Below, piece by piece: positions 34,456 through 43,535 of a stretch of 64,000 nucleotides of DNA. Source of the stretch: Synergistaceae bacterium (GTDB lineage: Bacteria; Synergistota; Synergistia; Synergistales; Aminobacteriaceae); NCBI GenBank assembly GCA_018436595.1, contig JAHDLC010000002.1, positions 1-64,000 on the forward strand, given 5' to 3'. A model generated the notes under the pieces. It was given only the letters and a program-made list of their open reading frames with translations. It made no database searches and was not told the origin of the DNA. The translations under genes and the position numbers were made by a program. How positions within the stretch are numbered: the first letter of the stretch is position 1; each line of letters starts with the position of its first letter.

Positions 34456-34905
34456 ATGAGCAACGAGATCGTCCGGATAGGGATTTTCATCTGTAACCGG
34501 TACCACACCTGCGCCGGAGGCAAGTGCCTCAGATCACTGCGGAACAGGGAAGGGGCCTTCAGCCTCTACAAGGGAAGAGAAGTGGAGCTCGTGGGCTACA
34601 CTACCTGCGACGGCTGCCCGGGGGGAAACATCGAGTACGCCCCGGCGGAGATGAAGAAAAACGGGGCCACGGTGATCCATTTTGCTACCGGAATGCTGGT
34701 GGGATATCCTCCCTGCCCGAGGATCGACTATTTCCGCCGGTACATCGATTCCGCCTTCGGTCTTCCCGTGGTGGTGGGAACCCATCCTATCCCCGAGAAA
34801 TACTGGACCATCCACAGCGCCTTGAAGACATGGGATTCCCCCATGTGGCAGGAGCTCATATCCCACGTCTCCTGCGACCCGGAAACCAGGCTGGCCTACA
34901 ACTGA
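34456..34905 (+). CDS. CGGC-domain protein
   Basis: 149-residue cytosolic protein of the CGGC family, common in anaerobes. The cysteines suggest metal or redox function: C13, the CAGGKC segment, and CDGCPGGN (the CGGC-type motif), then a PPCPR segment. The exact role is unknown in the literature I can recall. AAGGAGG precedes the ATG, and a strong terminator follows, so the gene is monocistronic. Confidence 0.85.
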   Translation: MSNEIVRIGIFICNRYHTCAGGKCLRSLRNREGAFSLYKGREVELVGYTTCDGCPGGNIEYAPAEMKKNGATVIHFATGMLVGYPPCPRIDYFRRYIDSAFGLPVVVGTHPIPEKYWTIHSALKTWDSPMWQELISHVSCDPETRLAYN

Positions 34906-34918
34906 GGGAATGAAAAAA

Positions 34919-34953
34919 GCCGGAGAGCGGTTGAACCGCTCTCCGGCTTTTTT
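34919..34953. terminator. Bidirectional terminator (GGAGAGCGG family)
   Basis: GCCGGAGAGCGG (34919-34930), loop TTGAA, CCGCTCTCCGGC (34936-34947), with A tract before and T tract after. It serves both the CGGC gene and the convergent chemoreceptor. Nearly the same hairpin recurs at 37061. Confidence 0.9.
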
Positions 34954-34969
34954 CGTGTTCAGATGGAGC

Positions 34970-36754
34970 CTACTTTTTTCCCTTCGATGCCGTTGCCGAG
35001 CCCCGAACTGCAGGTACCAGTCCCTTATTCTCCGTTCCGTTGTCGAACCGGAAGTATCCTACCAGCTTGCGCAGCTCCATCGACAGGCCTGCCAGTTCTT
35101 CGGATCCCTGGGCCACCCTTTCCGCCGACGTGGCAACCTCCGCCATCTGGCCCCGCACCATGTCCGACGATGCAGCGGACGCGCTTACTCTGGATGCGAT
35201 ATTCTGCACAGCCCCCGCGATCTCCTCGCTTGATGCCGCCTGCTCTTCCGAAACCGCCGCAAGGTCCTGGGTCGCCGACGAAATTTTCGACAGCGCCTCC
35301 ATCATTTTCCCAATGGTCTCCCGGGTACCTTCCGCAAGTCCCGCTGAGGCGTGGGAATTCTTCGCACTCTTCTCCGCAGCGGAGACCACCTGGTCCAGAT
35401 CCTTCGTAATCATCCCCGCAAGGTCAGCGATATTCTTTGCCGCCTCGTTGCTTTCCTCGGCGAGCTTCCGCACTTCTTCCGCCACCACGGCGAAGCCCCG
35501 TCCGGCCTCTCCGGCCCGGGCGGCCTCAATGGCGGCGTTGAGGGCCAGCAGGTTGGTCTGGTCGGCGATGCCGCCGATCTGGGAGACGAAGCTCTGGATC
35601 TCCCGGGCACGGTCGCCGAGGCTCTTCACTTCCTTCGCCGCCTGCTCCGATTCGGACGCCACTCCCGCCACGCTGGACACCACCTGGTTGACGGCCTTCA
35701 TGCCCTCTTCCCCTGCCATGCGGGCATGCTCCACTTCGGTGGCCATCTCGGTGCTCTTCTGGGCGGAGGACTGGGCGCCGCCGGCCACTTCCTCCACGGA
35801 GGCGTTGATTTCCTGCGAGGCGGCGGCGAGGTTTTCCATCTGGGAGGAGACGTCGTCGATGCCGGCCCGGGATTCTTCCACACCGGCGTTGGATTCCTCG
35901 GCGAGGGCCGAGAATTCCTCGGAATTGCTCCCGAGGCGCTCCGCTGCCGCGGCGATGGCCTTCATGGAGTTCCGGAGCTTTTTGCCCATCTCTTCGAGAG
36001 AGGCTCCCATGCGGCCGATTTCGTCCTTCGTTTTCGCCTCGAAATGCACCGTAAGGTCGCCGCCGGCGAACTTTTCTACCCCTGCCCTGAGACGGTTGAG
36101 GGGCCCCGCGATGCGGGAGGCGATGAACAGCCCCAGGAGCACGGCAAGGATAATGGCGCCGAGGGAGATGCCCAGGATAATGCGAATGGTGGTCCGGGAA
36201 TCCATATTGTTCTTTTGATACGTCTTCAGAGCCAGTTCCCTGTTGAATTCCCCCAGGGCCCGCATCTCCGCCTGGTACTTGTCAAAGAGGGGAAGAGCCT
36301 GGGTTTTGAAGAGCTGGTAGGCCTCGGCGTTTTTGTTTTCCCTGGCCAGTTCCTGCGTTTTTGCGACAAATGGGCGGTACTGCATCAGGAACTCCTTTGC
36401 CTTCGGAAGGTGTTCTTTTTCAAAGTCCGTGAGGTTGGTTTTTTCATAGGCTGCGATGTTGCTGTCCACCGTGTCCCTGCGCCGCTGGATATCTGCCAGA
36501 AGTTCCTGGTTCTCCTTTTCGTCGGTGGTGAGCATCAGGGAGTAGAGGTTCGCCTCAATGGCTCTGCCCTGGACGAGACTGTCAAAGATCAGTTCGACAG
36601 GGACGAGGGAATTCGCATACATGCCGTCCATAGCTTCATCGGCTTTTGTGGCCGAATCATACCCCAGGAAGCCCACACCCGACAGCAGAACTGCCATGAT
36701 CAAAACCAGGGCAAGTATTTTTCCCTTGGTGCTCATGTTCATAAAGAAATTCAT
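34970..36754 (-). CDS. Methyl-accepting chemotaxis protein (four-helix-bundle sensor)
   Basis: 594 residues. Membrane segments at about 11-31 and 192-214 flank a mostly helical periplasmic region of the 4HB_MCP type. HAMP follows ([21 protein letters not shown]), then a long coiled-coil signalling domain with the core [38 protein letters not shown] near 410-450. No NWETF-like CheR-binding tail is seen; the C-terminus ends in GKK. TTAGGAGG precedes the ATG. A candidate promoter, TTGCCA-16-TATTTA, lies on the minus strand at 36776-36803. Confidence 0.95.
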   Translation of the reverse strand: MNFFMNMSTKGKILALVLIMAVLLSGVGFLGYDSATKADEAMDGMYANSLVPVELIFDSLVQGRAIEANLYSLMLTTDEKENQELLADIQRRRDTVDSNIAAYEKTNLTDFEKEHLPKAKEFLMQYRPFVAKTQELARENKNAEAYQLFKTQALPLFDKYQAEMRALGEFNRELALKTYQKNNMDSRTTIRIILGISLGAIILAVLLGLFIASRIAGPLNRLRAGVEKFAGGDLTVHFEAKTKDEIGRMGASLEEMGKKLRNSMKAIAAAAERLGSNSEEFSALAEESNAGVEESRAGIDDVSSQMENLAAASQEINASVEEVAGGAQSSAQKSTEMATEVEHARMAGEEGMKAVNQVVSSVAGVASESEQAAKEVKSLGDRAREIQSFVSQIGGIADQTNLLALNAAIEAARAGEAGRGFAVVAEEVRKLAEESNEAAKNIADLAGMITKDLDQVVSAAEKSAKNSHASAGLAEGTRETIGKMMEALSKISSATQDLAAVSEEQAASSEEIAGAVQNIASRVSASAASSDMVRGQMAEVATSAERVAQGSEELAGLSMELRKLVGYFRFDNGTENKGLVPAVRGSATASKGKK

Positions 36755-36832
36755 TCCCCATCCTCCTAAGGTAGATAAATATATCAGTTTATTTTAGTGG
36801 CAAAAATAAATATACATTGGTAAATAAATTAA

Positions 36833-36860
36833 TTGACATTAAATGAGAAAAATATATTAT
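36833..36860 (+). promoter_or_regulatory. Plus-strand consensus promoter in an AT-rich island
   Basis: A perfect TTGACA (36833-36838), 16 bp spacer and TATTAT (36855-36860). It points away from the chemoreceptor toward a region with no plus-strand gene. The region 36780-36880 is strikingly AT-rich against the surrounding GC-rich sequence. Confidence 0.55.
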
Positions 36861-36866
36861 ATATAA

Positions 36867-37097
36867 ACCTTTTTTACTTAAAGCATTCTACCACTAATTC
36901 GAAAGAAAGGAATAAGGTGGTTTTTTCTTTTTGAGAAAATAGAAAAAACAGGGAAAAAACCGTGGGCCTTTCCCCTGCCCGTCTGTGTTTCTTCCGTTCC
37001 CTTGTCCCCGAGGATCGCCTTCAGGTCCTGCTCCATCGTGGTGACGGGCAGGAATAAAAACGCCGGAGAGCGGTTGATCCGCTCTCCGGCGTTTTTT
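36867..37097 (+). ncRNA. Candidate small RNA from promoter at 36833 to terminator at 37061
   Basis: Inference from signals only: a consensus plus-strand promoter, about 230 bp without a credible coding frame, and a strong intrinsic terminator with six T in the same direction. The first part is A/T-rich and purine-rich, the second C/T-rich. No known RNA family recognised. It lies between the convergent end of hcp and the chemoreceptor start. Confidence 0.35.
37061..37097. terminator. Bidirectional terminator downstream of hcp (GGAGAGCGG family)
   Basis: CGCCGGAGAGCGG (37061-37073), loop TTGAT, CCGCTCTCCGGCG (37079-37091), then TTTTTT; a run of A on the other side makes it work for hcp as well. 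Same core as the hairpin at 34919. Confidence 0.85.
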
Positions 37098-37188
37098 AGT
37101 GATGCAGCAGTTCCTGTGCGGCCTTCCGGCAAGCCGCGGACGCCCGGCTTTCTCCGGAATGGGCCCAGGCTGAAGCATGTACCCCGGT

Positions 37189-38829
37189 CTATTTGCCCGC
37201 CATCATTGCGGCGACATCTTCCTCCACGGTGCTGATGGGCTTGATGTCGAAGTTCTTCACCAGCACATCGGCCACATTGGGGGAAAGGAACCCGGGAAGG
37301 GTCGGCCCGAGGCGGATTCCCTTGACTCCGAGGGAGAGCAGGGCAAGAAGGACCGCCACGGCTTTCTGCTCATACCAGGCGATGTCGTAGGAGATGGGAA
37401 GCTTGTTGACATCGTCGAGGCCGAAGGCCTCCTTGAGCTTGAGGGCGATCACGGCAAGGGAATAGGAGTCGTTGCACTGCCCGGCGTCAAGCACCCGGGG
37501 AATGCCGCCGATATCGCCGAGGTCCAGCTTGTTGTACCGGTACTTGGCACAGCCGGCGGTAAGGATCACGGTGTCCTTCGGCAGGTTTTTGGCGACGTCG
37601 GTGTAGTAGTCGCGGGACTTGAAGCGGCCGTCGCATCCCGCCATGACGACGAAACGCTTGATCGCGCCGGACTTCACCGCCGCAACAACCTTGTCGGCAA
37701 GGGCCATGACCTGGTTGTGGGCGAAACCGCCGACGAGCTTGCCAGTCTCGATCTCCCTGGGAGCGGCGCACTTCTTCGCCATCTCGATCATGGCGGAGAA
37801 GTCCTTCATGCCGCCCTTCGGCCTGTCGGGAATATGCTTCGCGCCTGGGTAGCTGACGACGCCGGTGGTGAACAGCCTGTCGAGATAGGTGTTTTCCTTC
37901 TTCACGGGGACCAGGCAGTTGGTGGTGAGGAAAATGGGCCCGTTGAAGGACTCGAACTCCTCGTTCTGGTGCCACCAGGAGCCGCCGTAGTTCCCCACGA
38001 AATGGCCGTACTTCTTGAAGGCAGGGTAGTAGTTCGCGGGCAGCATTTCGCCGTGGGTGTACACATCCACGCCGGTGCCCTCGGTCTGCTTGAGGAGCTC
38101 TTCCATATCCTTCAGGTCGTGGCCGGAGATCAGGATGCCGGGATTGTTCCGAACGCCGAGATTCACTTCGGTGATTTCGGGGTTGCCGTAGGTCGTGGTG
38201 TTGGCCTCGTCAAGGAGCGCCATGGTGGTAACGGCATTGGCTCCCGTCTTCATGACCATGCCGACCATGTCGTCGACGGAGAGGTCTTTCGTGGTCGAGG
38301 CAAGGGCTTCCATGATGGACGAGTAAATCTCGTCCTTCTCGAAGCCGAGGACCTCGGCGTGCTCCGCGTAGGCGGCGACACCTTTGCTGCCGATGATGAC
38401 GAGCTCTCTCAGGGAGCGGACGTCCTCGTTCTGCGCTGCGGTGATGCGGACTTCGTCGGACATGGCCTTTGCCATGATCTGTTCCTTGCTGTCCGCCGTC
38501 CACGTCGCACAGTCGGGGAGCGCACCGGATGTTCCTGCTTTCTGCGCAATCGCGTCCTTGACCTTCAGGCCCGTGCGGATCCACTCGATGATGGAATCGT
38601 CATCCCAGGCAGCGTTGGTGATGGTGACAAAGAGCGCCTTGCAGATGAAGCGTCCTGCTTCCCTGTCCACCGTCCCCTGCTTCGCCAGCTTTTCACCGTA
38701 CACCGAGATGCCTTTGCAGACATAAATAAGAAGATCCTGAAGATTGGCGGTTCCCTCCGGTTTTCCGCAGACGCCCTTTACCGTGCATCCCTGGTTCCTC
38801 GCTGTTTCCTGGCACTGAAAACAATACAT
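37189..38829 (-). CDS. hcp: Hydroxylamine reductase / hybrid-cluster protein
   Basis: 546-residue cytosolic iron-sulphur protein of anaerobes, linked to NO and hydroxylamine detoxification. The N-terminal cluster cysteines C3, C6, C15 and C21 are in MYCFQC..GC..GVC spacing typical of the anaerobe class. Hybrid-cluster ligands fall in GHDL, the HGEMLPA stretch, TTNCLVP, AGCDGR, AGCAKYR and AGQCNDSY. The start at 38829 follows GAAGGAGGG; a frame to 38886 adds an unsupported extension. Third gene of an Rrf2-ferredoxin-hcp operon. Confidence 0.96.
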   Translation of the reverse strand: MYCFQCQETARNQGCTVKGVCGKPEGTANLQDLLIYVCKGISVYGEKLAKQGTVDREAGRFICKALFVTITNAAWDDDSIIEWIRTGLKVKDAIAQKAGTSGALPDCATWTADSKEQIMAKAMSDEVRITAAQNEDVRSLRELVIIGSKGVAAYAEHAEVLGFEKDEIYSSIMEALASTTKDLSVDDMVGMVMKTGANAVTTMALLDEANTTTYGNPEITEVNLGVRNNPGILISGHDLKDMEELLKQTEGTGVDVYTHGEMLPANYYPAFKKYGHFVGNYGGSWWHQNEEFESFNGPIFLTTNCLVPVKKENTYLDRLFTTGVVSYPGAKHIPDRPKGGMKDFSAMIEMAKKCAAPREIETGKLVGGFAHNQVMALADKVVAAVKSGAIKRFVVMAGCDGRFKSRDYYTDVAKNLPKDTVILTAGCAKYRYNKLDLGDIGGIPRVLDAGQCNDSYSLAVIALKLKEAFGLDDVNKLPISYDIAWYEQKAVAVLLALLSLGVKGIRLGPTLPGFLSPNVADVLVKNFDIKPISTVEEDVAAMMAGK

Positions 38830-38914
38830 TGCTTTCCCTCCTTCATGATTTTGAAGCTGACGGAAATGAACGGGCCTTCCGCTCACTTCCCCTATCCTGA
38901 AACTGCTTCTCCTG

Positions 38915-39676
38915 CTATTTTCGGGAGAACCTTATGGTCTCCTTGTCCGTAATCTCTCCGCCAACGCCGATGGTGACTATTTTGAGCGAGACGTTATGTT
39001 CGGCCGCACCGCAGGCAGCCTCAAGAATCCTGGTCATGCCGCCGCAGCAGGGGACTTCCATGCGGACCACGGTGACGGAGGTGATTTCGTTGTAGGCAAT
39101 CAGCCTGGTGAGCTTCTCCACGTAGGCCTGGGCGTCGTCGAGCTTGGGGCAGCCCACGAGGCAGACCTTGTTCTGGCCGGCGAGGAATGTGCGGTGGAAA
39201 TCGGCGAAGGCAAAGGGGGTACAGTCTGCGGCGATCACCAGTTCCGCCTTCCGGAGATAGGGGGCGGTCTCGGGGACCAGCCGGATCTGGACAGGCCAGT
39301 TGGCGAGAGAGGATTTCATTGCCGCCGGAGCTGCCGACGGTACCGGCACCGCACAGGGCTCAGGTTCTTTCCTGAGATCCCGGGCCATGGATCCGGGGCA
39401 GCCGCAGGGAAGCGGCCCGGCCGCGGCCTTCGCCGCCATGTGCTTCTTCACCGCTTCCTCGTCGTAGGGGTCAGCCTCTCTTTCCTCGAAGGTGATGGCT
39501 CCCCGGGGGCATTCGCCGATGCAGTCGCCGAGACCGTCGCAGTAGGTCTCGCTGACAAGCTTCGCCTTTCCGCCGATGATCTGTATGGCTCCCTCGTGGC
39601 AGGCGTCGGCACAGATGCCGCAGCCGTCGCACTTGTCCTCGTCGATGGTGATGATTTTCCGCAGTACCTTGGTCAT
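38915..39676 (-). CDS. Ferredoxin-domain protein partnering Hcp
   Basis: 253 residues. An N-terminal 2x[4Fe-4S]-type region has C16, C19, C22, C26 (normal) and a second motif C46, L49, C52, C56, where the second Cys is Leu. A linker has PCGCPGSM. The C-terminal half (about 130-250) is an alpha/beta domain with [21 protein letters not shown] and VPCCGGM, typical of ferredoxins found beside hcp. It probably delivers electrons to Hcp. It overlaps the regulator by 4 bp; hcp follows after 85 bp. Confidence 0.9.
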   Translation of the reverse strand: MTKVLRKIITIDEDKCDGCGICADACHEGAIQIIGGKAKLVSETYCDGLGDCIGECPRGAITFEEREADPYDEEAVKKHMAAKAAAGPLPCGCPGSMARDLRKEPEPCAVPVPSAAPAAMKSSLANWPVQIRLVPETAPYLRKAELVIAADCTPFAFADFHRTFLAGQNKVCLVGCPKLDDAQAYVEKLTRLIAYNEITSVTVVRMEVPCCGGMTRILEAACGAAEHNVSLKIVTIGVGGEITDKETIRFSRK

Positions 39677-40083
39677 AGGGTTTCTCCTCTCTGTAAATCC
39701 GCAAGGGTGGTATTTTTCAGATACTCAACAAACTCGTCCGTCATCTTTTCCAGAAGGGAGCCGAAAATGCAGCTGCCGAAGGGGCATCTTTCGCTGTGGA
39801 GCAGGCAGTAGTCATCCCGTGGAACGCCTTCGATAACGGTGTAGATGTCAAAAAGGGCAATCTCCGCGGGGTCCCGGGCAAGCTGAAACCCGCCTCCGGG
39901 TCCCCGGACGGAAGTCACCAGCCCGTCCTTTGCCAATTTCTGGAAAACCTTGGCCAGGTGGGCCTCGGAGACATTCACCGCTTCCGCCATTTCCTTCGCG
40001 CTCATCCGACTTCCGGAAACGAGAAGACCCATTCCGTGAAAGGCCAGGGATACCGCTTCCGACACAGCAACCACTCCGCTCAT
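39673..40083 (-). CDS. Rrf2-family regulator with three cysteines (NsrR/IscR-like)
   Basis: 136-residue winged-helix regulator. The DNA-binding part has MSAKEMAEAVNVSEAHLAKVFQKLAKDGLVTSVRGPGGGFQLAR, the standard Rrf2 pattern. C93, C100 and C105 could bind an Fe-S cluster, as in IscR and NsrR. NsrR proteins sense NO and control hcp in several bacteria, and here the gene heads the ferredoxin-hcp operon, so NO or redox sensing is a strong inference. The promoter carries a dyad likely bound by this protein. Confidence 0.92.
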   Translation of the reverse strand: MSGVVAVSEAVSLAFHGMGLLVSGSRMSAKEMAEAVNVSEAHLAKVFQKLAKDGLVTSVRGPGGGFQLARDPAEIALFDIYTVIEGVPRDDYCLLHSERCPFGSCIFGSLLEKMTDEFVEYLKNTTLADLQRGETL

Positions 40084-40107
40084 AATTAAGGCCCCTTTCT
40101 CAATTCA

Positions 40108-40141
40108 GGAATTATGGTACTGTAATTCCGAAATATGTCAA
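40108..40141 (-). promoter_or_regulatory. Promoter and palindromic operator of the Rrf2-ferredoxin-hcp operon
   Basis: On the minus strand, TTGACA (40141-40136) and CATAAT (40116-40111) are 19 bp apart. The inverted repeat GGAATTA-N8-TAATTCC (40108-40114 with 40123-40129) overlaps the -10 and the spacer, where bound repressor would block RNA polymerase. The 19 bp spacer is longer than ideal. Binding by the encoded Rrf2 protein is inferred. Confidence 0.7.
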
Positions 40142-40162
40142 GGGGGCGGAACCAAAAAAGAA

Positions 40163-40196
40163 TAAAAAAGGAGAGCGGGCTGAAAGCCGCTCTCCT
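40163..40196 (-). terminator. Terminator after the cupin gene (GGAGAGCGG family)
   Basis: AGGAGAGCGG and CCGCTCTCCT (40169-40178 with 40187-40196) form a 10 bp stem followed on the minus strand by six T. Shares its core with the hairpins at 34919 and 37061. Confidence 0.8.
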
Positions 40197-40203
40197 GCAA
40201 CGC

Positions 40204-40530
40204 TCACTCTCTTTTGTAGTCCTGCCGGATGGGGTGGAACACGTCGATCACGAAGCTGTCCATCACGGCGTGAACCGAGTGGGGCTCACCCGGCGCCAGG
40301 ACGAGAACGCACCCTTCGTCCAGTACCGTCTTCTCTCCTCTGACCAGGACCTCCACCCTTCCCGAAACCACGTTCACCACCTGCTCGTGGGTGTGGTCGT
40401 GGAGGGGAAAATCCGCTCCCGCATCCATGTTCCAGTAGGCTACCGTCATGTTCTCGGAGTGGACGAACCTGGCCCGAAGGCCGGGAAGAATCTGATCCTT
40501 TTCCAGCCGGTTCATGTCGACGAGTTTCAT
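40204..40530 (-). CDS. Small cupin-domain protein
   Basis: 108-residue single-cupin protein. Motif 1 is PLHDHTHEQVVNVVSG and motif 2 is LAPGEPHSVHA, giving the usual metal-binding His/Glu set. Small cupins may bind sugars or other ligands or act as isomerases; no specific role can be assigned. ATG 40530 is chosen because the GGGGGG element touches the earlier ATG at 40536. Monocistronic between hcp-operon promoter and trkH. Confidence 0.85.
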   Translation of the reverse strand: MKLVDMNRLEKDQILPGLRARFVHSENMTVAYWNMDAGADFPLHDHTHEQVVNVVSGRVEVLVRGEKTVLDEGCVLVLAPGEPHSVHAVMDSFVIDVFHPIRQDYKRE

Positions 40531-40598
40531 GACCATCCCCCCTTCATACTGAATTTTCGGAATTTATTATAGCATAGAGGGGAAAGAAGAGAAAAGAA

Positions 40599-42050
40599 CT
40601 ACCGTCTCCAGGTTTCCGGGACAAAGAGCACCACCACGGTGTAGAGCTCAAGCCTTCCCATGAGCATGAGAAGAGAGAGCACCCACTTTCCGGTCTGGGG
40701 AATGTCGGCATAGTTTCTCATGGGACCCACGCCGCCGAGACCGGGGCCGATGTTGCCCAGGGTGGCGGCGACGCTGGACAGGGAGGTGAGGATATCAAGA
40801 CCGAGGGCGGCCATGAACAGAGTCCCGGCGGTGAAGAGAGCCATGTAGAGGATGAAGAAGGAGGTCACCGAGGCGATGATGTCCTTTCCGGCCACTTTGC
40901 CCCCTACCTTCACCTGCACTATCGCCCTGGGGTGGAGGATGGAGGAGAGTTCGGCCTTTACATGCCGCGCAAGGACCATCAGCCGGAGGTTTTTTATCCC
41001 TCCGCCGGTGGAACCGGCACATGCCCCGACGAACATCAGGAGGAGAAGGAGAAACTGGGTGTAGGAAGGCCAGAGTTCATAGTCCGCCGTCACATACCCC
41101 GTGGTGGTGATGATGCTGACCACCTGGAAGGCGCCGAACCGGAGGGCGTCGGCCACGGTGTCGTAGGTTCCGTGGAGCAGGAGCACTCCCGCCACCGTCA
41201 CGGTGCAGAAAAGGACGACCCCCGTGTAGAACCGGAATTCCTCGTCCCTGTGGAAAGCGGAGAACCGCCCCATGATAAACCGGTAGTGGAGGGCGAAATT
41301 AGCCCCGGCGAGAAACATGAAGAGGGTGATCACCCAGTCAAAGTAGGCGGAATTGTATTGTCCGACGCTCTTGTTCAGCGGGGAGAAGCCTCCCGTGGCC
41401 ATGGTGCCGAAGGTATGGGTGAGGGCTTCAAAGAGGTTCATGCCTCCGAACATGAGAAGCAGGGTTTCCGCCCCCGACAGAAGCACGTAGACCCCCCAGA
41501 GATAGAGGGCCGTCTGCTGTATCCGGGGAGTCATCTTCTCGGGGATGGGACCGGGGACTTCCGCCTTGTAGAGCTGCATGCCGCCCACGCCGATGAAGGG
41601 GAGGATCGCCAGGCTGAGGACGATGATGCCCATGCCGCCAAGCCAGTGGGTGAGATCCCGCCAGAAAAGGATGCCCCTGGGGTTCGCCTCGATGTCGGAG
41701 ATGACGGAGGCTCCCGTGGTGGTGAATCCAGACATGGCCTCGAAGAAGGCGTCGGCAAAGGTGGGAACCGCCCCGTGGAGATAGTAGGGAAGGGCACCCA
41801 CAACGGAGGCGATGATCCACGAAAGGGAGACCACCACGAAGCCGTCCTTGACGCCCAGATCCTCATAGTCGGCCTTCCTGCCGACGAGGTAGAGCCCTCC
41901 CGACAGGACGCCCCCCATCATTATGGAAAAGAGAAAGGGCTTCACGTCGCCGCTGCCGTCGTACAGCGACCACGCCAGGGGCCAGATCATGGAGAGGGAG
42001 ACTATGCCGGACAGCAGCGAGAGGACCTTCGCGACGAGACGGAAATGCAC
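40599..42050 (-). CDS. trkH: Potassium uptake channel subunit TrkH/KtrB family
   Basis: 483-residue membrane protein with about 10 hydrophobic segments and four pore loops, each with the selectivity-filter Gly: GFTTTGASV, FGTMATGGFSP, ITTTGYVTAD and ATLGNIGPGLG. The start is GTG at 42050, two bases after the trkA stop, so the pair is co-translated. It imports K+ using the membrane potential, gated by TrkA. Confidence 0.94.
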   Translation of the reverse strand: MHFRLVAKVLSLLSGIVSLSMIWPLAWSLYDGSGDVKPFLFSIMMGGVLSGGLYLVGRKADYEDLGVKDGFVVVSLSWIIASVVGALPYYLHGAVPTFADAFFEAMSGFTTTGASVISDIEANPRGILFWRDLTHWLGGMGIIVLSLAILPFIGVGGMQLYKAEVPGPIPEKMTPRIQQTALYLWGVYVLLSGAETLLLMFGGMNLFEALTHTFGTMATGGFSPLNKSVGQYNSAYFDWVITLFMFLAGANFALHYRFIMGRFSAFHRDEEFRFYTGVVLFCTVTVAGVLLLHGTYDTVADALRFGAFQVVSIITTTGYVTADYELWPSYTQFLLLLLMFVGACAGSTGGGIKNLRLMVLARHVKAELSSILHPRAIVQVKVGGKVAGKDIIASVTSFFILYMALFTAGTLFMAALGLDILTSLSSVAATLGNIGPGLGGVGPMRNYADIPQTGKWVLSLLMLMGRLELYTVVVLFVPETWRR

Positions 42051-42052
42051 GG

Positions 42053-43417
42053 CTAGTTCACTCCGAGATACTCGACGGCTTCGGGCATGAGGTCGGAGGT
42101 GGCGAATACGATGACCTTGTCCCCCGCCTGGAGCACTGTGGCTCCAACAGGGACGAAGACTTCTCCCCGCCGGACGATCAGGGCCACCAGGATCCCTTTC
42201 GGCAGGCCCAGGCTCATGATGGTTCGCCCCACTGCGGGACTCCGTTCCGGAATGGCCACCTCGAGCATCTCCGCATCGATCTTCTCGATGATGGAAAGCA
42301 CGCCGGAGCCGGTGGGGTAGCGGGCGTAGCGAAGTATCACCGACGCAAGGGCACTGTTGGGGTTCACGATGGAATCAACGGACATGTAGTTGTCCAGCTT
42401 CATGTAGATCTTTCGCCGCACAACGGCGATGGTTTTCCTGGCCCCGAGGGCCTTGCCGATCACCGAGAAGAGGAGGTTCGTCTCGTCGCTCTCGGTGGCG
42501 CAGACCAGGCCGTCGGCCTCCTCGATGCCCTCCTGCCGCAGCAGGTTTTCATCGGCCCCGTCGCCGCACAGGACCAGGGTCCGCTTCAGCTCCGCGGCGA
42601 TGCGCTCGCATTTTTCCCGGTTGTGGTCTATGAGGCGGATGTCGAGGTTCCGGAACTGGTTCTCCAGCTTCCAGGCCACCTGGAAACCGAGCTTTCCGCC
42701 GCCGATGATGATGACCCTCTTCAGGGGGCGGCTCTTCTTCATCTGGTAGATCTCTTCCATTTTCCAGGCCTGTTCCCTGGAGGTGACGATATAGCAGAGG
42801 TCCCCGGCCTCGATTCTCATGTCCCCGTAGGGAATGTAACCGGTGCCGTTCCGCTCGATATAGACGATGATGGCGATAAAATGGGGATAGAGGGTACGGA
42901 GCTCCTTCAGGGCCACTCCCACAAGGGAAGAATTCTGGGCCACCCGGAAGGCGTAGATGCCGGACCGGCCGTCGAGAAGCTCCGCCGTGTGGACCGCCGA
43001 GTTGACGAACAGCAGCTCCAGGATTTCCCGTGCCACCGACCGCTCGGGAGAATTCATCACGTCGATTCCCAGGTCCTTCGCCCACGTGGGGCTGTCGGTG
43101 AACTCGAGACCCCGGGCCCGGGAGATGACCCGTTTTACCCCGGCACGCTTGGCGATCCAGCAGGCGAGGATATTTACCTCGTCATGATCGGTGCAGGCCA
43201 CGAGGATGTCCACGTCGCACCCTGGAACGATGCCGGCTTCCTCGAGCACCTGGGGCCGGGCACCGCTTCCCCTGACGGTGATCACGTCCAGCTCGCTGTC
43301 AACCCGGGCTGCCCGCTCCTCGTTCTCCTCAACGACGGTGACGTCGTGCCCTTCTTCCGAAAGGGTCTCCGCCACGCTGTAGCCTACTTCTCCTCCGCCA
43401 ACGACGACAATCTTCAC
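42053..43417 (-). CDS. trkA: Trk potassium uptake regulatory subunit
   Basis: 454 residues with the duplicated RCK layout: Rossmann domain 1 (VVVGGGEVGYSVAETL), TrkA-C domain 1, Rossmann domain 2 (IIIGGGKLGFQVAWKLE) and TrkA-C domain 2. It binds NAD(H)/nucleotides in the cytosol and gates TrkH. The start is GTG at 43417, preceded by GGAGGG at 9 bp. The frame is open upstream to 43585 but that part is unlike the family. Confidence 0.93.
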   Translation of the reverse strand: MKIVVVGGGEVGYSVAETLSEEGHDVTVVEENEERAARVDSELDVITVRGSGARPQVLEEAGIVPGCDVDILVACTDHDEVNILACWIAKRAGVKRVISRARGLEFTDSPTWAKDLGIDVMNSPERSVAREILELLFVNSAVHTAELLDGRSGIYAFRVAQNSSLVGVALKELRTLYPHFIAIIVYIERNGTGYIPYGDMRIEAGDLCYIVTSREQAWKMEEIYQMKKSRPLKRVIIIGGGKLGFQVAWKLENQFRNLDIRLIDHNREKCERIAAELKRTLVLCGDGADENLLRQEGIEEADGLVCATESDETNLLFSVIGKALGARKTIAVVRRKIYMKLDNYMSVDSIVNPNSALASVILRYARYPTGSGVLSIIEKIDAEMLEVAIPERSPAVGRTIMSLGLPKGILVALIVRRGEVFVPVGATVLQAGDKVIVFATSDLMPEAVEYLGVN

Positions 43418-43535
43418 TCTTTCATTCCCTCCGCCAGCCCCTTCGTTCCGGGCCCATTGATAGCGCCGATACCATACCCTATCCGGAGAAAAAACACCAT
43501 CCCCATACCGGTATACATTGACGGGATACGCTCCG

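Noticed and set aside
36878-37036. Possible small minus-strand gene beginning MEQDLKAILGDKG
   Set aside because: The first residues look protein-like and an ATG is present at 37036, but there is no ribosome site, the tail is low-complexity, and it has no recognised homologue. It could be a gene remnant; not strong enough to list.
37189-38886. Longer start for hcp at 38886
   Set aside because: The family N-terminus is MYCFQC, and a strong GAAGGAGGG lies before ATG 38829.
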